Shown: one piece after another, positions 46,627-57,918 of the stretch | Numbering within the stretch: position 1 is the stretch's first letter | Layout: each line of letters starts with the position of its first letter | DNA from: Rhytidiadelphus loreus | Taxonomy: Eukaryota > Streptophyta > Bryopsida > Hypnales > Hylocomiaceae | Reading direction: 5' to 3' | Assembly: GCA_947034895.1 (NCBI GenBank) | Contig: OX344763.1 | Coordinates: 38,625,025 to 38,689,024 of the forward strand | DNA length: 64,000 nt | Notes under the pieces: model-generated | Database searches by the model: none | Told to the model about the DNA's origin: nothing | What the model saw: only the letters and a program-made list of their open reading frames with translations | Position numbers and translations under genes: made by a program

Positions 46627-47263
46627 CCCCTAAAGTTTTTGGACTATGCTTTCACCAAAAATGCTCCAACATTGCCATTTCTAGTTCAAGTACCAAATTT
46701 TAGAATTTTTTTTATTTTGGGACACATATAAGCATATGATCTTGTAGTACACTAGTTTGAAAAGATGTGGAAAAAATTTCAGAATTTTTCACTTTGTAGA
46801 TTGCAAGATATTAGCCGAAATATTAGCGTTTGAAGTGACGAAAATCCTTTTCTTTGGCTTGCAAAAAACTGGGCAGCTACACTTCACAAGGTCACATTTG
46901 TATGAAAAATGTCCAAAATGGTTGAAATTCTTTGGTTTCATTCTTCAAGTTAAGTTGGATACATGCTTGAAAAATTTTAGATCATTTGGAATTGTACAAC
47001 ATATAGGAAAAAATAGGAAGTAGAAGAAGTAGATAATGATTCATAATACTAAATTGTCAACAATTTATTTATGGAATTACAAATTTTCAATCCCAATGGT
47101 TGTAATATTGTAATAAAAAATCTAAATCTAATATTTTTTTATTTTTTCCAAAAATATTGAAAAATATTGTGAAATTTTTCAAAGAAAAAAAAAAAAATTC
47201 CATTTGTAGTGAGTTGCCCAAAATCACTATGTTACCAAAAAATGCCATTTGGTCCTTTAGGGG
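46627..47263. mobile_element. TTAA-flanked miniature transposon 3 (piggyBac-like target)
   Basis: TTAA lies at 46623-46626 and 47264-47267. The left end is CCCCTAAAGTTTTTGG and the right end TTTGGTCCTTTAGGGG. Interior blocks shared with elements 1 and 5 include AATGCTCCAACATTGCCATT, AGATTGCAAGATATTA, CACAAGGTCACATTTGTATG and CAAAAAATGCCATTTGGTCC. Confidence 0.7.
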
Positions 47264-47269
47264 TTAAAT

Positions 47270-48230
47270 CAAAAGGAAGGAGACTAACTAAAAGATGATG
47301 TGTTGTAATCCACTAGCTATGAAACAAGTTACAAGATTTTTGTTTGAAGTTCGTGGTTCAAGACACAAAAAACCAAAGTTAACCTTCTAACTCAATTGAG
47401 TGGGAATCATAGCATTATTTGAGAATGGATCAAAATTGTCTTTCATTTAATTCCATGTACAAAGAAAAACAAATTAAGTTGGTCTATATGTCACTACATA
47501 ATAAAATATGGTTCAAGTCATTGCCCATTTTATTTATTTATAAGTGTAATCGACTAGTTAATGTTGAATTTTTCCTCATTCTTGACTTCTTGTTGAATTT
47601 TAAATACTTGAAAATGATAAAATATTCTACAAATGGATTGGAGCATATTTTAGTAGGCCTAGCCCCTTTCACAAGGGCCTGTATTGTCTTAACATGGAAA
47701 TTGACCTTAGCAATCCTACTTTCAAGGACTTCACATTGACACATTAATTTGTGATATATTGGGTGCTTTTCATTCTTTGAAGGTTTTCGTTTTGGACCTA
47801 GAATTCATTATAAGAAGTTTGTACTCCTTGTTCTATTATTTTTGTTGGAGATTTTGATGTAGATATGTACAAGTGTTGAGAATATATTTCAAAGAATACC
47901 AATAATTGAAACTCACATTTGAATCATATTTAATACAAACTTGAACCCTTCACTTTCATTTTTTTAAGCACATTGGAAACAAACCACATTTAAATTAGAG
48001 ACAAACCATTTTCAAATTTGTTTTTTTGGGCAAAGCCCTTCATATGTTATCCGGTATCTTGTTCTATGTTGAAATATGTACCAACTTAAATTACATGCCC
48101 TACACCAAATGACAACCATGCACCATTGTTGAACAATATACATGATCACACAAGTATCATACAAATTATTATTTAGATGTTTAGAATAATAATTGTGCTT
48201 CAAAAATTATCATATTCATTTCACTAACAC
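47270..48230. other. AT-rich intergenic DNA, no gene seen
   Basis: A frame of 106 codons at 47419-47739 (+) and its antisense have no recognisable signature. No element ends were seen. Confidence 0.45.
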
Positions 48231-48233
48231 ATA

Positions 48234-48363
48234 AGGTAAGTGAGCCCATTGTAAGCCAAATGGGAGCAAGCTCATCATAGGCAAGATTATATTAGTGGTG
48301 TACATTGAAGTTCTCAAATGCACGCCTCTAATATAATTTTCCTTACAATAGACTCACTTACCT
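48234..48363. mobile_element. TA-flanked miniature transposon, family B
   Basis: The ends AGGTAAGTGAGCCCATTGTA and TACAATAGACTCACTTACCT are inverted, with TA at 48232-48233 and 48364-48365. At 130 bp it is the shortest element here. It is related to 56697-56853 (CCAAATGGGAG, TTAGTGGTGTACATT). Confidence 0.7.
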
Positions 48364-48429
48364 TAGTTTCAAAAGATTTATAATGAACTTATTTACTTGT
48401 GAGAGTATTTTCTGCATCTAGATTGAATT

Positions 48430-48850
48430 AGTTAAAGTGCGTACTCCCCAAACCATCTCTTTTTCCTATAGTGCCCAATTACTATTATTAGAATAATCAA
48501 TTTTCATATTTTCCCAGTGGCAAGTGAAAAGGGGTTTCCAGTGCATCCAAAAACACAACTCATTTGGATCTAATGTACACAAAAGTTATAAAGGATCCAA
48601 GTTTCTTTGGATAAGGTAGAAGCACACAAAACCGTCAATTTAAGGAATTCATCATACTTGGAGGCACCATTTTAAGAAATTAATATTTTCGTGGTATTAG
48701 CAAGAGAAAATCATGAATTTAAAAATAAATAAAAAATTCGGACTTGGCATGTATTTTCTATGAATTTTCAAAGTTGCAATCCCCTAAGGTAGAAAGCTCT
48801 GTAATGGTGCATGTAAGGAAAGATAGGCCTATTTGGAGAAGCCACTAAAA
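48430..48850. repeat. Fragments of TA-flanked miniature transposons
   Basis: 48435-48605 matches the left half of the family D element (GTACTCCCCAAACCATC, TTACTATTATTAGA, TTTCCCAGTGGCAAGTGAAA). AGGTAGAAGC (48616) and AGGTAGAAAGCTCTG (48786) look like left ends of further elements whose right ends I could not place. Confidence 0.4.
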
Positions 48851-49271
48851 CCGAAAGTATGTAATTTTTTCATGGCTAGAGAAAGAAGAGGAGTTGTTAT
48901 TCCAATTTTTCTCAAAATTTTCGTAGTGAAAATGAAATTTTGGTGATTTTTACAAGGCAAAAGTGCATCAATGGCTCATTAAGCACATAGACTGCAGCTG
49001 TAAAGAATATAAAAACACAAGTGAATGGATCAAATGACATCTTAAAGTGTTCATGGCGCTCTCTAAATCATGCAAAACACATCTTAATTCAGTTTAGTTC
49101 CAACTTATAATTAAACATTACTACATCTCATTAACTATACTTCACTTCTAGTATGAGGTACATCATCATTCATTCATTACTAAATACTATACAGTACAAT
49201 TACCTTTTCCACCCTGAAATTATTCTAGAATGAACCACTTTGGATGGGCCGTTCTCAACATAAAAAGTCTA

Positions 49272-50293
49272 AGGTAAGAGGTTCATAAACCGCTCATTCA
49301 AAAGTTGGTCTCCATTTTTCATGTATTTCTTGAGATGCAAATATTTTTAGTATATTTTTCAGTGAAGGAAAAATAGATGATGAGGAATCTAACACAAGTC
49401 ATTCCATATTTTTTGAAGCATTATTGAATTAGTTATGAATTTTCAAACATTGTTTAGCATAGGGCCTATAGTTGTGATTTGTAGGCCTTGCAAACCCGTA
49501 TACACGCAATTTGAAAAAAAAGCTGGCTTGGTTCAATAACTAGCATTGCTACATGTAAAAAAGAATAGGATTTGTTTCTAAATGCATCCCTTTCTAAAAC
49601 TGAAATGGATGGTTGAATAAATCATTATTTCAAAAAAATTAACACTTGAAAGAAGGTAAGGTAGTATGCTCTAAAAGCGACCATTTAAGAGCTGGTCCGC
49701 CTTTTTCATAGGCTGAAGTGGACAGAATTATTTTTAGATCATTTTTCAGAGAAAGAAAAATGGATGTAGAAACTAACACAAGTGGTTTTGTATTTTTCCA
49801 AGTATTTTTGAATTACTTATAAATTTTCAAAGATTCAAGGCGTAGGCACCTATTTGTGACCATAGGTCTCCCAAAATCTGTTCACTTGCAGTTTGTAAAC
49901 AGATATGCGGAAATCAAAGGCAGTGATTGGCTCTTGCAATAGAAAAATAAATTTTCTTGATGCATTCAATTGTTACAGTGGTCCATTTAAGGATCACCTG
50001 GTTTCCATTTTTCACCCCAAAATAGGAGTGGTTTGAAAAAGGCAAGCGCTTTTACAGCATACTGTCTTAGTTCAACAACCAATTCTTATTTTGAATATAA
50101 TCAGGAGACACCTATCCACTTAGTTAAGAATGAACCTAATGGGACTCTGAAACCATCCATTCAATTAGTAAAAACCAAGTCTTAGCATGCTTCAATGTAA
50201 TCCACAATTCATTTTCTCACAATCAACTATATCCATTTCAGAGCCTCCTAGTGGACAGGTGCAAAAGCTTGAGCGGTTTATGAGTCCTCTCCT
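49272..50293. mobile_element. TA-flanked miniature transposon with another nested inside
   Basis: The left end AGGTAAGAGGTTCATAAACC faces the right end GAGCGGTTTATGAGTCCTCT near 50270-50293. The pairing is imperfect at the tips, so the right border is approximate. The interior resembles family A. A complete family A copy lies within it at 49659-50067. Confidence 0.55.
49659..50067. mobile_element. TA-flanked miniature transposon, family A, nested copy
   Basis: The ends AGGTAGTATGCTCTAAAAGC and GCTTTTACAGCATACTGTCT are inverted, with TA at 49657-49658 and 50068-50069. The interior is shared with 54677-55087 (GATTGGCTCTTGCAATAGA, TGAATTACTTAT). It is 409 bp and non-coding. Confidence 0.75.
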
Positions 50294-50520
50294 ATAGACC
50301 ACTAGAATCATTCTGTAGGTGGATCCAAATCTGAATTCTGACAAATTCAGCACTTATCCAATTACAGTGAAGAGAGGAGAAAAATTTATGACACATGTCA
50401 AGGACCATTCAATAAAAGTCTAAGGACGGTTTATTGTCCATATAGCGGAACAAAGATTAGGTACAGGTGCGGTATTGGATGCTTCCACCTTAGATGTTCT
50501 GAAATTGTTTTTTCAGCATA

Positions 50521-50740
50521 AGGTAGCTCTACCCAATTCCGACCTCTGACCCAATTCCACCCAAATGAAAAGCCCTCATTGATTCTAGAATACAAATCTG
50601 TGACTATAGTACATGCCTTAACTTGCATGTATTGTAAAGTTAAGGCTTGTACAATAGTCACAGATTTGTATTCTGGAATCAATAAAGGCTTTTCATTTGG
50701 GTGGAATTGGGTCATTGGTCGGAATTGGGTAGAGCTACTT
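50521..50740. mobile_element. TA-flanked hairpin transposon, family C
   Basis: The arms 50521-50623 and 50639-50740 are about 94 percent inverted matches (AGGTAGCTCTACCCAATTCC against its complement at the right), with a short loop around 50624-50638. TA flanks both sides. It is a foldback form, able to give a hairpin RNA of about 100 bp stem. The minus-strand 94-codon frame across it is a by-product of the symmetry. Confidence 0.75.
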
Positions 50741-50865
50741 TACATTTTTTTTTGACACAAATAAAGGAGACCTTTACTGCAAGAAGAAAAACAAATAAGA
50801 GCCCAGGGGCAAGCGGCTTGGGAGGCAAGTAACAAGAAAGAAGCCAAAGATTTTCAGCATACATT

Positions 50866-50946
50866 CATGTTGATTTTGGAGATGTACAACATAGTGATGA
50901 TGTTGGTTTTTGGCAGGGTGCTATTTCAGGTGTACCCACCTTCAGG
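50866..50946 (+). repeat. Right half of a family D element
   Basis: TGTTGATTTTGGAGATGTAC and CAGGTGTACCCACCTT match the right part of 55530-55785. The left half may be the fragment at 48435-48605, separated by later insertions; that pairing is a guess. Confidence 0.4.
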
Positions 50947-51100
50947 TAGAAGATTTTACATGTGCATTGATTTGTGAGCTGACTTGTCCACAACACACAG
51001 TAACTAAGTTGAAGTACTCTTGACATTATGGCATCAATCATTTCAAAAAAATTGACCAGCGTACAAGAGACTGATGAGTACGCTCCCATGAGTAAAAAAA

Positions 51101-51220
51101 TTCCAATGAAACTCCTTTTGAAGCTCCGAAAAATGGAAAAATCCAATGGAACTCCTTTTGAAGCTCCTAGAAATGGTAAAAATCCAATGGAACTCCTTTT
51201 GAAGCTCCAAAAAATGCACC
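51101..51220 (+). repeat. Three tandem units of about 41 bp
   Basis: The core CCAATGGAACTCCTTTTGAA followed by GCTCC..AAATGG starts at 51102, 51142 and 51183. Frames on both strands through the array give repeat-encoded peptides and are not called as genes. Confidence 0.75.
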
Positions 51221-51544
51221 AGGCTTAGCCATGGGTTTTGAAAAGGCATCCTAGTACTAACAAGTAGGTGGTACTACCATAGCCTTAGATCGAGCCTTAG
51301 ATTCATGAACTAAATGTGCGTGAGCTTCAAGTGCAAACAAGAATGTTGGGTGACACAAAGTTGCAAACTTTGATGGTCACTGATCAAGGCAAGGCAAGCT
51401 ACAGTTGTGGAAGCTGTACGAAGTATCCCTCTTCGATGGGGACCGACTCCCCAAATCAATTTTAGTTGGTGTTCAAACGTTTGTAACGTTGGAATGTGCA
51501 ACAAATGCACACCTCAGGTGCTTCACATGACATGGGAAGTACTA

Positions 51545-52484
51545 AGGTAGTAGTGCTCTTAACCCCTAAATGCCCAAGGCATGTTTTCAGCTTCCTGAAA
51601 ACTGCTCTAAATTGAACAAAATGTCAACATTTTGATAAGATGTTTCAATTTTTCTGAAATTGTAACCGTACAAATTCAAACTAGACTTGTTAGAGATTGC
51701 ATAGGAAAAGAAAGCACAACAATATCACTTATGAAGTGAAAGATTATAACGTTTGATTATGAGGGTGCTAAAATTGCAAAAAGGAATTGAAGTCTTTTTT
51801 GCAAGTCAAATCTAAAAAGTTGACGACCAAATAAATATGAGGTTAATGGGCCTAACTTGAAGAACTCAAATCAATTTACAACTTCTCAAAATTCACTCTA
51901 CAAATTTTTTAAATGAATTTAGAATGTGATTTTTTCTCCAAGATCTAGTGTATTTGAGGCTCATTTCCAAGAGCTCTTAACACTATGGAAAGTCAAGATT
52001 GCACAAGGTATCCGTGCACAAAATCTCTTATAGAAAATTCATTGTCATTTATTTTCAAGATCGGACTTTTGGAGACAAAACTAGACTTCAAGAAGAACAT
52101 TTAAAAAATACAAACTACTAAAAATAGCAAATTGGCTAGGATTTATTTAACTTCAAAGTTTTGCAAACACCATATTGTGGTGCCTCGGGCATTTAGGGGT
52201 TAAAGCGAACCATTTAAGAGCTGATTGATTGCGTTTTTGGAGGAAGCTAAACTCCTTGAAGAAAAAAATTCAGTAAATATTAGTAGGAAGAAAAGAAAAA
52301 AAATTGACATTGAACCCAAGTCATTTCATATTTTGGGGACCTTCGTAGAATTAATTATGAATTTTTGAAGTTGAAACGTATGGGTCACTAAAAGCAACCA
52401 CCTCATGAAATGCACACTATTGGTGCATTAAAGAAAGTGAAATGATCCTCCATGTTAAGAGATCACTTTTAGAACAGACTACCT
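51545..52484. mobile_element. TA-flanked miniature transposon, family A, split by a TTAA element
   Basis: The left end AGGTAGTAGTGCTCTTAA joins, across the insertion, to AGCGAACCATTTAAGAGCTG. The right end is TTTTAGAACAGACTACCT. TA lies at 51543-51544 and 52485-52486. The interior matches 45988-46280 (GGAGGAAGCTAAACTCCTTG, GAATTAATTATGAATTTTTG). Confidence 0.7.
51563..52199. mobile_element. TTAA-flanked miniature transposon 4 (piggyBac-like target)
   Basis: TTAA lies at 51559-51562 and 52200-52203. The ends CCCCTAAATGCCCAAGGCA and TGCCTCGGGCATTTAGGGG match at 18 of 19 positions. It sits inside a family A element, whose other copies read GCTCTAAAAGCG at the place where this one has the TTAA target. 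Confidence 0.75.
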
Positions 52485-52486
52485 TA

Positions 52487-53252
52487 TTGATAGTAGTAGT
52501 AAGTATAAAATCATCCAAATTGACCCACAATTTTATCATCCCTAGGTTGGGCTTTTGCAGTGTTACCAACATGAGTTGAATTCGGTTCCTCTTCAATGTC
52601 TTCCACTTTACACATGGAGACTCAAGGTAATTGTGTGCACCCACAATCATCATTGATTGTCCCAAATGTAACACCTACATTTAGACCCAAAAGCAGCACG
52701 AAGATTCAAAATATTGATGACATAAGATGTATACAATTGAAACATGAGAGTTTTATTAACATATTCTAGTGTTAGTTTTTTTGTACACCTGTAAACAATA
52801 TTTTGAAATTTCATAATTTCTTCATACAATAAATGTTTTAAATAATGCATGCTAAAGTACATTGGAATCTTCTTCATTGGCCAATAAGGTTTTACAAAGT
52901 AGTTTGTATTTAAGAATAGTAAGGGTACTTAGTTGCTATTAGTGTTGATTATGGATGTTCTTTCTTTAGTAAATGATTTTGAATCTTCTTGAAGACAATT
53001 CAAAGATGTATATTTGGCACTTCTAGGCTTATTCAGACATTGACTTGTAAAACTTGTAAAACTATAAAATTCTTAGATAGAAAATATTTAAATAAAATAT
53101 CATTATGTCTATAAGTAAACAATAGTGCAGCTTCAAAATTCAGTTGCTTCATGTCATGTATCTCAAATGGCCCCCACAGATGCTCAAAAATTGAGAAATG
53201 TATCCTAGCTATATTAATGTATACTTCAATGCATGAGCAACTCAAACATATT
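52487..53252. other. AT-rich intergenic DNA, no gene seen
   Basis: Frames of 70-85 codons on the minus strand have no recognisable signature. No element ends were seen. Confidence 0.45.
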
Positions 53253-53256
53253 TTAA

Positions 53257-54182
53257 CCCGTAAAGGTCAGAGACAATGTTTTAAAAAAAAACGCTCCAAA
53301 ACTGTCATTTCTGATATAAGCATAAAATTTAAGATGAAAAACATTTTAGGACACATGTATTTGTAAGATCTTGTAGTAAAATAGTATGAAAAGATGTGGA
53401 AAAAATTTCAGAATTTTTCACCATGTAGATTGCAAGATATTAACGTTTGAAGTGACAAAAATCATTTTTTTGGCCCTGTGAAAATACGGGCAGCTGCCTT
53501 TTCACAAGGTCACATTTATATAAAAAATGTCCAAAATGGTGATTACTCTTTGGATTCATTCCTCAAGTCAAGGTGGCTACATTCTTGAAGAAATTTAGAT
53601 CATTTGGAATTGCACAACATATAGGAAAAAATAGTAAGTAAAAAGAAGTACAAAGTGATTCAAAACACTAAATTGTTAAGAATTTAATTATAAAATTGAA
53701 AAATTCCAATCCAATGGTGGTAATGTAGTAATAAACAATCTTAATCATATATTTTTATTTTTTTTCAAAAATATAAAAAATTGAGTTAAATAAAGGACTC
53801 CAAAGTTTATTTTCGAGTAGGGAATCCATAACTACCCACAAACTAGAACACCTCATAACTTTCATCTCGTAAATCAAAATGGAATGATTCAAATCTTTCT
53901 ACGTACATATAAATCTAGAAAATAGATTTCAAATTTTTATTTTTTTAAAGAAGTTTTTTGGGCTGCCCAGGTCTTAGGCTGCCCACTGACTGCTGAAAAT
54001 TACATATCATGCAATAACTTTTTAACCATGCAATCAAAAGTTATGGAAATTGTTTTGCCTTAAAGCTACTTCTCAGGCACACATTGTGTGAAATTTTCAA
54101 AGAAAAAAAATAAAAATTTCGTATGTAATGAGCTGCCCATAATTACTATGTTGCCAAAAAATGGTGTTTGATCCATTGGGGG
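53257..54182. mobile_element. TTAA-flanked miniature transposon 5 (piggyBac-like target)
   Basis: TTAA lies at 53253-53256 and 54183-54186. The ends are CCCGTAAAGGTC and GATCCATTGGGGG, a degraded inverted pair. At 926 bp it is the longest copy. Interior blocks ACGCTCCAAAACTGTCATTT, AGATTGCAAGATATTAACG, CACAAGGTCACATTTAT and TGTTGCCAAAAAATGG tie it to elements 1 and 3. Confidence 0.65.
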
Positions 54183-54676
54183 TTAACTGACTCTAACCTA
54201 AAGATTATCTCTAGAATTCAAGCACAAATAAAACTAAAACCACTACTTTGAGCTATTTTGCAAAACTTGGTTAGTAATCAATACACGAGACTATTTTCAA
54301 CATGTTAGCAATTGATAATGCTGAATTTTTCTGAATATACTATGAATTTTGAAGCTCAACTGTATAATATATCCCAAACCATTTTTTGCATTTGTCTATG
54401 CAAATATTTCATCTTGAATTCCTTTGTGTCTTTGTACTTCAAGATTGGTTGGGAATGGGAGCTTGTATTAATGTTCAGGATCTTTTTTGAATTTTACCAG
54501 CTATTCCCCTCTATTTCCCATTTTGAACCAATTTCTCAAGTACCAAGTTCAGGGTTTTTTTCTCTATTTTTTACTCTAAAAAGCTATTTTATAAAAAAAT
54601 TCACTGAGTTTTTTTTCCAAAATTCCACCGGCTAACAATGATCGATGAGGCACTTCTCCTTGAACATTGGCTTGTA

Positions 54677-55087
54677 AGGTAGGAGGCTCTGAAATTGCAC
54701 ATTTAAGGGCTGATCCCCCTCTTTCATGTATTTCTTCGGATGGGAATATTTTTTTGCTAAATTTTCAGACAAAGAGATATACATGAGGATTCTAACCCAA
54801 GTGATTTCGTATTTTTCCAAGAATTTTTGAATTACTTATGAATTTTCAAATGAGTTGGGTCATAGGTGCCTATTTATGACCCTAGGTTTTCCATAAACCA
54901 TTCACTTACAATTCTAAAGAAAGATGGGGAAAGCAAAGACTATGATTGGCTCTTGCAATTAACAATGCATTTTTTCTTGATTCATTCAATGACTATAGAG
55001 TTCAATTTTAGACCCAACCCATGTCCATTTCACAGCCATTTATAGGGGTGGTTCTTAATGCATGTGCAATTTCAGAGCCTCCTACCT
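54677..55087. mobile_element. TA-flanked miniature transposon, family A, perfect ends
   Basis: The ends AGGTAGGAGGCTCTGAAATT and AATTTCAGAGCCTCCTACCT are perfectly inverted over 24 bp, with TA at 54675-54676 and 55088-55089. It is 411 bp and shares its interior with 49659-50067. The perfect ends suggest a young copy. Confidence 0.8.
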
Positions 55088-55170
55088 TACCTTATCCATG
55101 GAGACGTTGCCACTCCAAACTAAGTCTTTGGCACGAATCATTTCTCATTGACCTTCTCGTTCTTTTCAAG

Positions 55171-55200
55171 TTTGTTTGTTTGTTTGTTTGTTTGTTTTTT
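55171..55200. repeat. (GTTT)n microsatellite, possible LINE tail on the minus strand
   Basis: Seven GTTT units. Read on the minus strand the sequence is a run ending GCAATGAAATTCCGTTTCAT then TTGTTAAAAAA and (CAAA)n, which is how plant LINE 3' ends often look. About 300 bp of the minus-strand upstream sequence (to 55480) holds no reverse-transcriptase motif. The LINE reading is weak. Confidence 0.4.
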
Positions 55201-55529
55201 AACAAATGAAACGGAATTTCATTGCAAAGGTTTTCAAGTTGTTTTCAACATGAGTGGCATCTCTCCCTTAGCCTGCCACCTAGGTTACGCAGGCCTACCG
55301 AGCTTGATTGATTGTTTTTTTCCCTTTTTTTTTTTTTTCTCTTAATGGTCACCGTTCTTTCCAAAAAAAACAAAGTTGTTTTCAACATTGAAATTCCTTC
55401 TTGGCATCCACAGATTCTTCCTTTACATATTGTTCTCAACATCTTACATACATGCCTTGGTTTTTTTTCTTTCTATAAGGCTTAATTACTGTTTTTCAGA
55501 GAAAGATGGGGGAGACTCATAACATTGTA

Positions 55530-55785
55530 AGGTACTTGCACCCCAAACCACCACTTATTGCTACTGAGCCTATCTACTATTATTAGACTGGTCAGATTTT
55601 CACATGTTCTTGTTGGCAAGTGAAAGGAGGTTCCAACACACCAGAGAACATGACATTTGGATACTATATGCAAAAGTTATTAAGAAGCGTTTCTTCCACA
55701 TAGGTACAAAACTGATTTTGGAGATGTACACAACATAGTAAAGATGGCGCTTTAAGGTCACTGACACATTTGGGTGTACGTACCT
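55530..55785. mobile_element. TA-flanked miniature transposon, family D, complete
   Basis: The left end AGGTACTTGCACCCCAAACC and right end TTTGGGTGTACGTACCT are inverted, with TA at 55528-55529 and 55786-55787. It is 256 bp. This uninterrupted copy is the reference for the split copy at 39.5-40.6 kb, and it has TTAA (GTTATTAAGAAG) at the site used there. Confidence 0.75.
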
Positions 55786-55789
55786 TATA

Positions 55790-56234
55790 TCCAGGCAATG
55801 GTCCTCCTCATGCTGGGAACTAGCATGAATAGTTTGCACCAGGAGAAAAAAAATTCAATGTTTGTTGTTCATCGTGAGGGTCGCCGCTTTTCCAAGGAAG
55901 ACAATTTTGTTCACTGTTGGAGAGCCCTTTTCCAGAGGCTGCAAAAAGGACACCTGACTCAATGGAAAATAATGTTATGGAAGATTCCACTACCTTTGAG
56001 TTTGTTGGGTTTTTTCTACTTTGTGTCAAGATATCTTTCTTTTGTTCATCTCATGCATTGACAAAAGAAGTACAAACAGAATACTACCTGTGTACTAACT
56101 TTTACAGACAAACCAAATTAGCTCTCAGGAAAATATTATGTTCTGATCATTTTGATGGCCTTTGTTGTTGTGCCTTTGGTGCAAAAAAAAAATCCACCAA
56201 ATATGTTCCAAACTGTTGTTCACTTGGGACACGT
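55790..56234. other. Intergenic DNA between miniature transposons, no gene called
   Basis: Overlapping frames of 69-142 codons on both strands around 55.8-56.35 kb have no family signature and run into the neighbouring TTAA-flanked element. Confidence 0.45.
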
Positions 56235-56238
56235 TTAA

Positions 56239-56693
56239 CCCTAGAACGCCAGGCCAGTCATTGTGGAAATCATCTGTTTTGTCACCGTGTGAATTGTTGG
56301 CTAAAAAAAATGAAAAAGTACTCATTGGAAGACAAACTACTGTAGTTGATTCTTCCCTTTCCACACAAAATTTGGAGGATGAATAGTTGCATTTCTATCC
56401 TACATGGAGAGATTCCTTGTCATTCATCAGCCGAAAAACGTCCTCCGCATCATTTATGGGTAAATCCCTGAATGCCACAACGGATGTTTTTTGGACATTG
56501 AGAATTGGAATTTTTTTGAAAGCATTTGTTCTTCAAATATTATAGTCTCAAAATCCGGATAGTGGATTCTCTAAGAAATTGCACTCAATTGTGAAGTCCT
56601 AAGTAAACGAGGCAATTTCAAATTATTCCGTTTTTCCTTAGCAAGTGCAGAAAAGCTCCTTACTTCCTGTGTTCGGTCTATGACGTTTAGGGG
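56239..56693. mobile_element. TTAA-flanked miniature transposon 6 (piggyBac-like target)
   Basis: TTAA lies at 56235-56238 and 56694-56697. The left end is CCCTAGAACGCCAGGCC and the right end GGTCTATGACGTTTAGGGG. The first bases CCCTAGAA are also those of the classical piggyBac terminus. It is 455 bp with no transposase frame. Confidence 0.6.
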
Positions 56694-56696
56694 TTA

Positions 56697-56853
56697 AGGG
56701 TAAACTATCCCACTCCATACCAAATGGGAGTATGTCCATTGTGGACTAAATTGTGTTAGTGGTGTACATTTTAGAACTTGAATGTATACCACTAGCATAG
56801 TTTAGTCCACAATGGACTTGCTCCCATTTGGTTTGGAATGGAGTAGTTTACCT
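56697..56853. mobile_element. TA-flanked miniature transposon, family B, second copy
   Basis: The ends AGGGTAAACTATCCCACTCC and GGAATGGAGTAGTTTACCT are inverted, with CCAAATGGGAGTATGTCCAT facing ATGGACTTGCTCCCATTTGG. TA flanks both sides. It abuts the TTAA-flanked element 6, overlapping its TTAA. Confidence 0.75.
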
Positions 56854-56859
56854 TAGTAC

Positions 56860-57500
56860 AAATGCTAAATGTCAACTTTCGAATCCCGTTTTGGTGTTAT
56901 TAGCAATGTTCAAATGTTGCTACAAAATGTCATGTGAAGGAAGAGAATTCTTAGGATCGTTTTTAGAAAAGTATACATTTGTTATGAATTTTGAAATTGT
57001 GTTGTCCCAATAGTCTATATTTGACATTAACAATTGACAAAAAAAACAATGGTCATCTTACTCGTATATTGTAACCTCACTACTTATTTAAAACCAAAAT
57101 AATGTCAAGACCTTATTGTAGCCATATTCTAAGCTCAATATGCCACTAGTAATATTCATTGTGAAAAAAAATGGAATGATTTATTTTTTATTATCATGGA
57201 GTTGGGATGCACCCAAGCCCAATGAAAATAAAAAATATCGAAAAAATGTTATTTAAACCAATGTATCTCAATATTAACAAACTATTTTTGCATAAAAATA
57301 AAAATAAGTCTTGTTTACGAGATCAATATGAATGAACTTGCATACATTAGATGTAAAGCTAATAATAGTATTGGATAAGGTGGAATAATTCATTAAGGTC
57401 AAAAGATTCATTATGCACAACTAGGGAATTGAATGACTCATTCTAAAAATATTCAATAAATGAGATTTAATTGGTCCATAATCAATGTTTAAGGTGATAG
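56860..57500. other. AT-rich intergenic DNA, no gene seen
   Basis: No frame, RNA gene or element ends were recognised. Confidence 0.5.
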
Positions 57501-57506
57501 TAATCA

Positions 57507-57800
57507 AGAATGATTAGTGACTACAATAGGAATTTTCACCTTTTGAGTGTAAATTCATTGTAGGAAGTGAATTTTTTAGGCCTTCATGTTGTAGCCATGT
57601 TAAAAAATATTGTGGTTGCTTTAGGTGTGAGTAAGATGACCATTAGGGATACACTTTTTGTAAGTTTTGGGATAGTCTAGAGATTCTTTGGACCTATGAT
57701 GGGCAACACACTTTAAAAATTCATAACAAACTCATACTTTGTTGTAAAAATATAATTTCAGTTACTTTGTCTGTTTTTCACACCTATCTTTATGTGGGGA
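57507..57800 (+). repeat. Dispersed repeat shared with 6.9-7.4 kb, uninterrupted copy
   Basis: It matches 6868-6980 and 7337-7400 but lacks the TIR element with the (AT)n tract present there. Confidence 0.5.
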
Positions 57801-57918
57801 AAATAAATTAAAGGCTCCTAAATTCTGTCCATGATGGGAAATATACTTTGTTTGTAAAAATATAATTTCAATTACTTTGTCCATGATGGGTTGTTCTACC
57901 TCAATTGACTAGTTGAGT

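Noticed and set aside
50431..50715. 94-codon minus-strand frame
   Set aside because: It runs across the arms of the family C hairpin element; both arms code for mirror-related peptides by symmetry.
55774..56386. Overlapping frames up to 142 codons
   Set aside because: They run across the border of a TTAA-flanked element, overlap on both strands and show no family signature.
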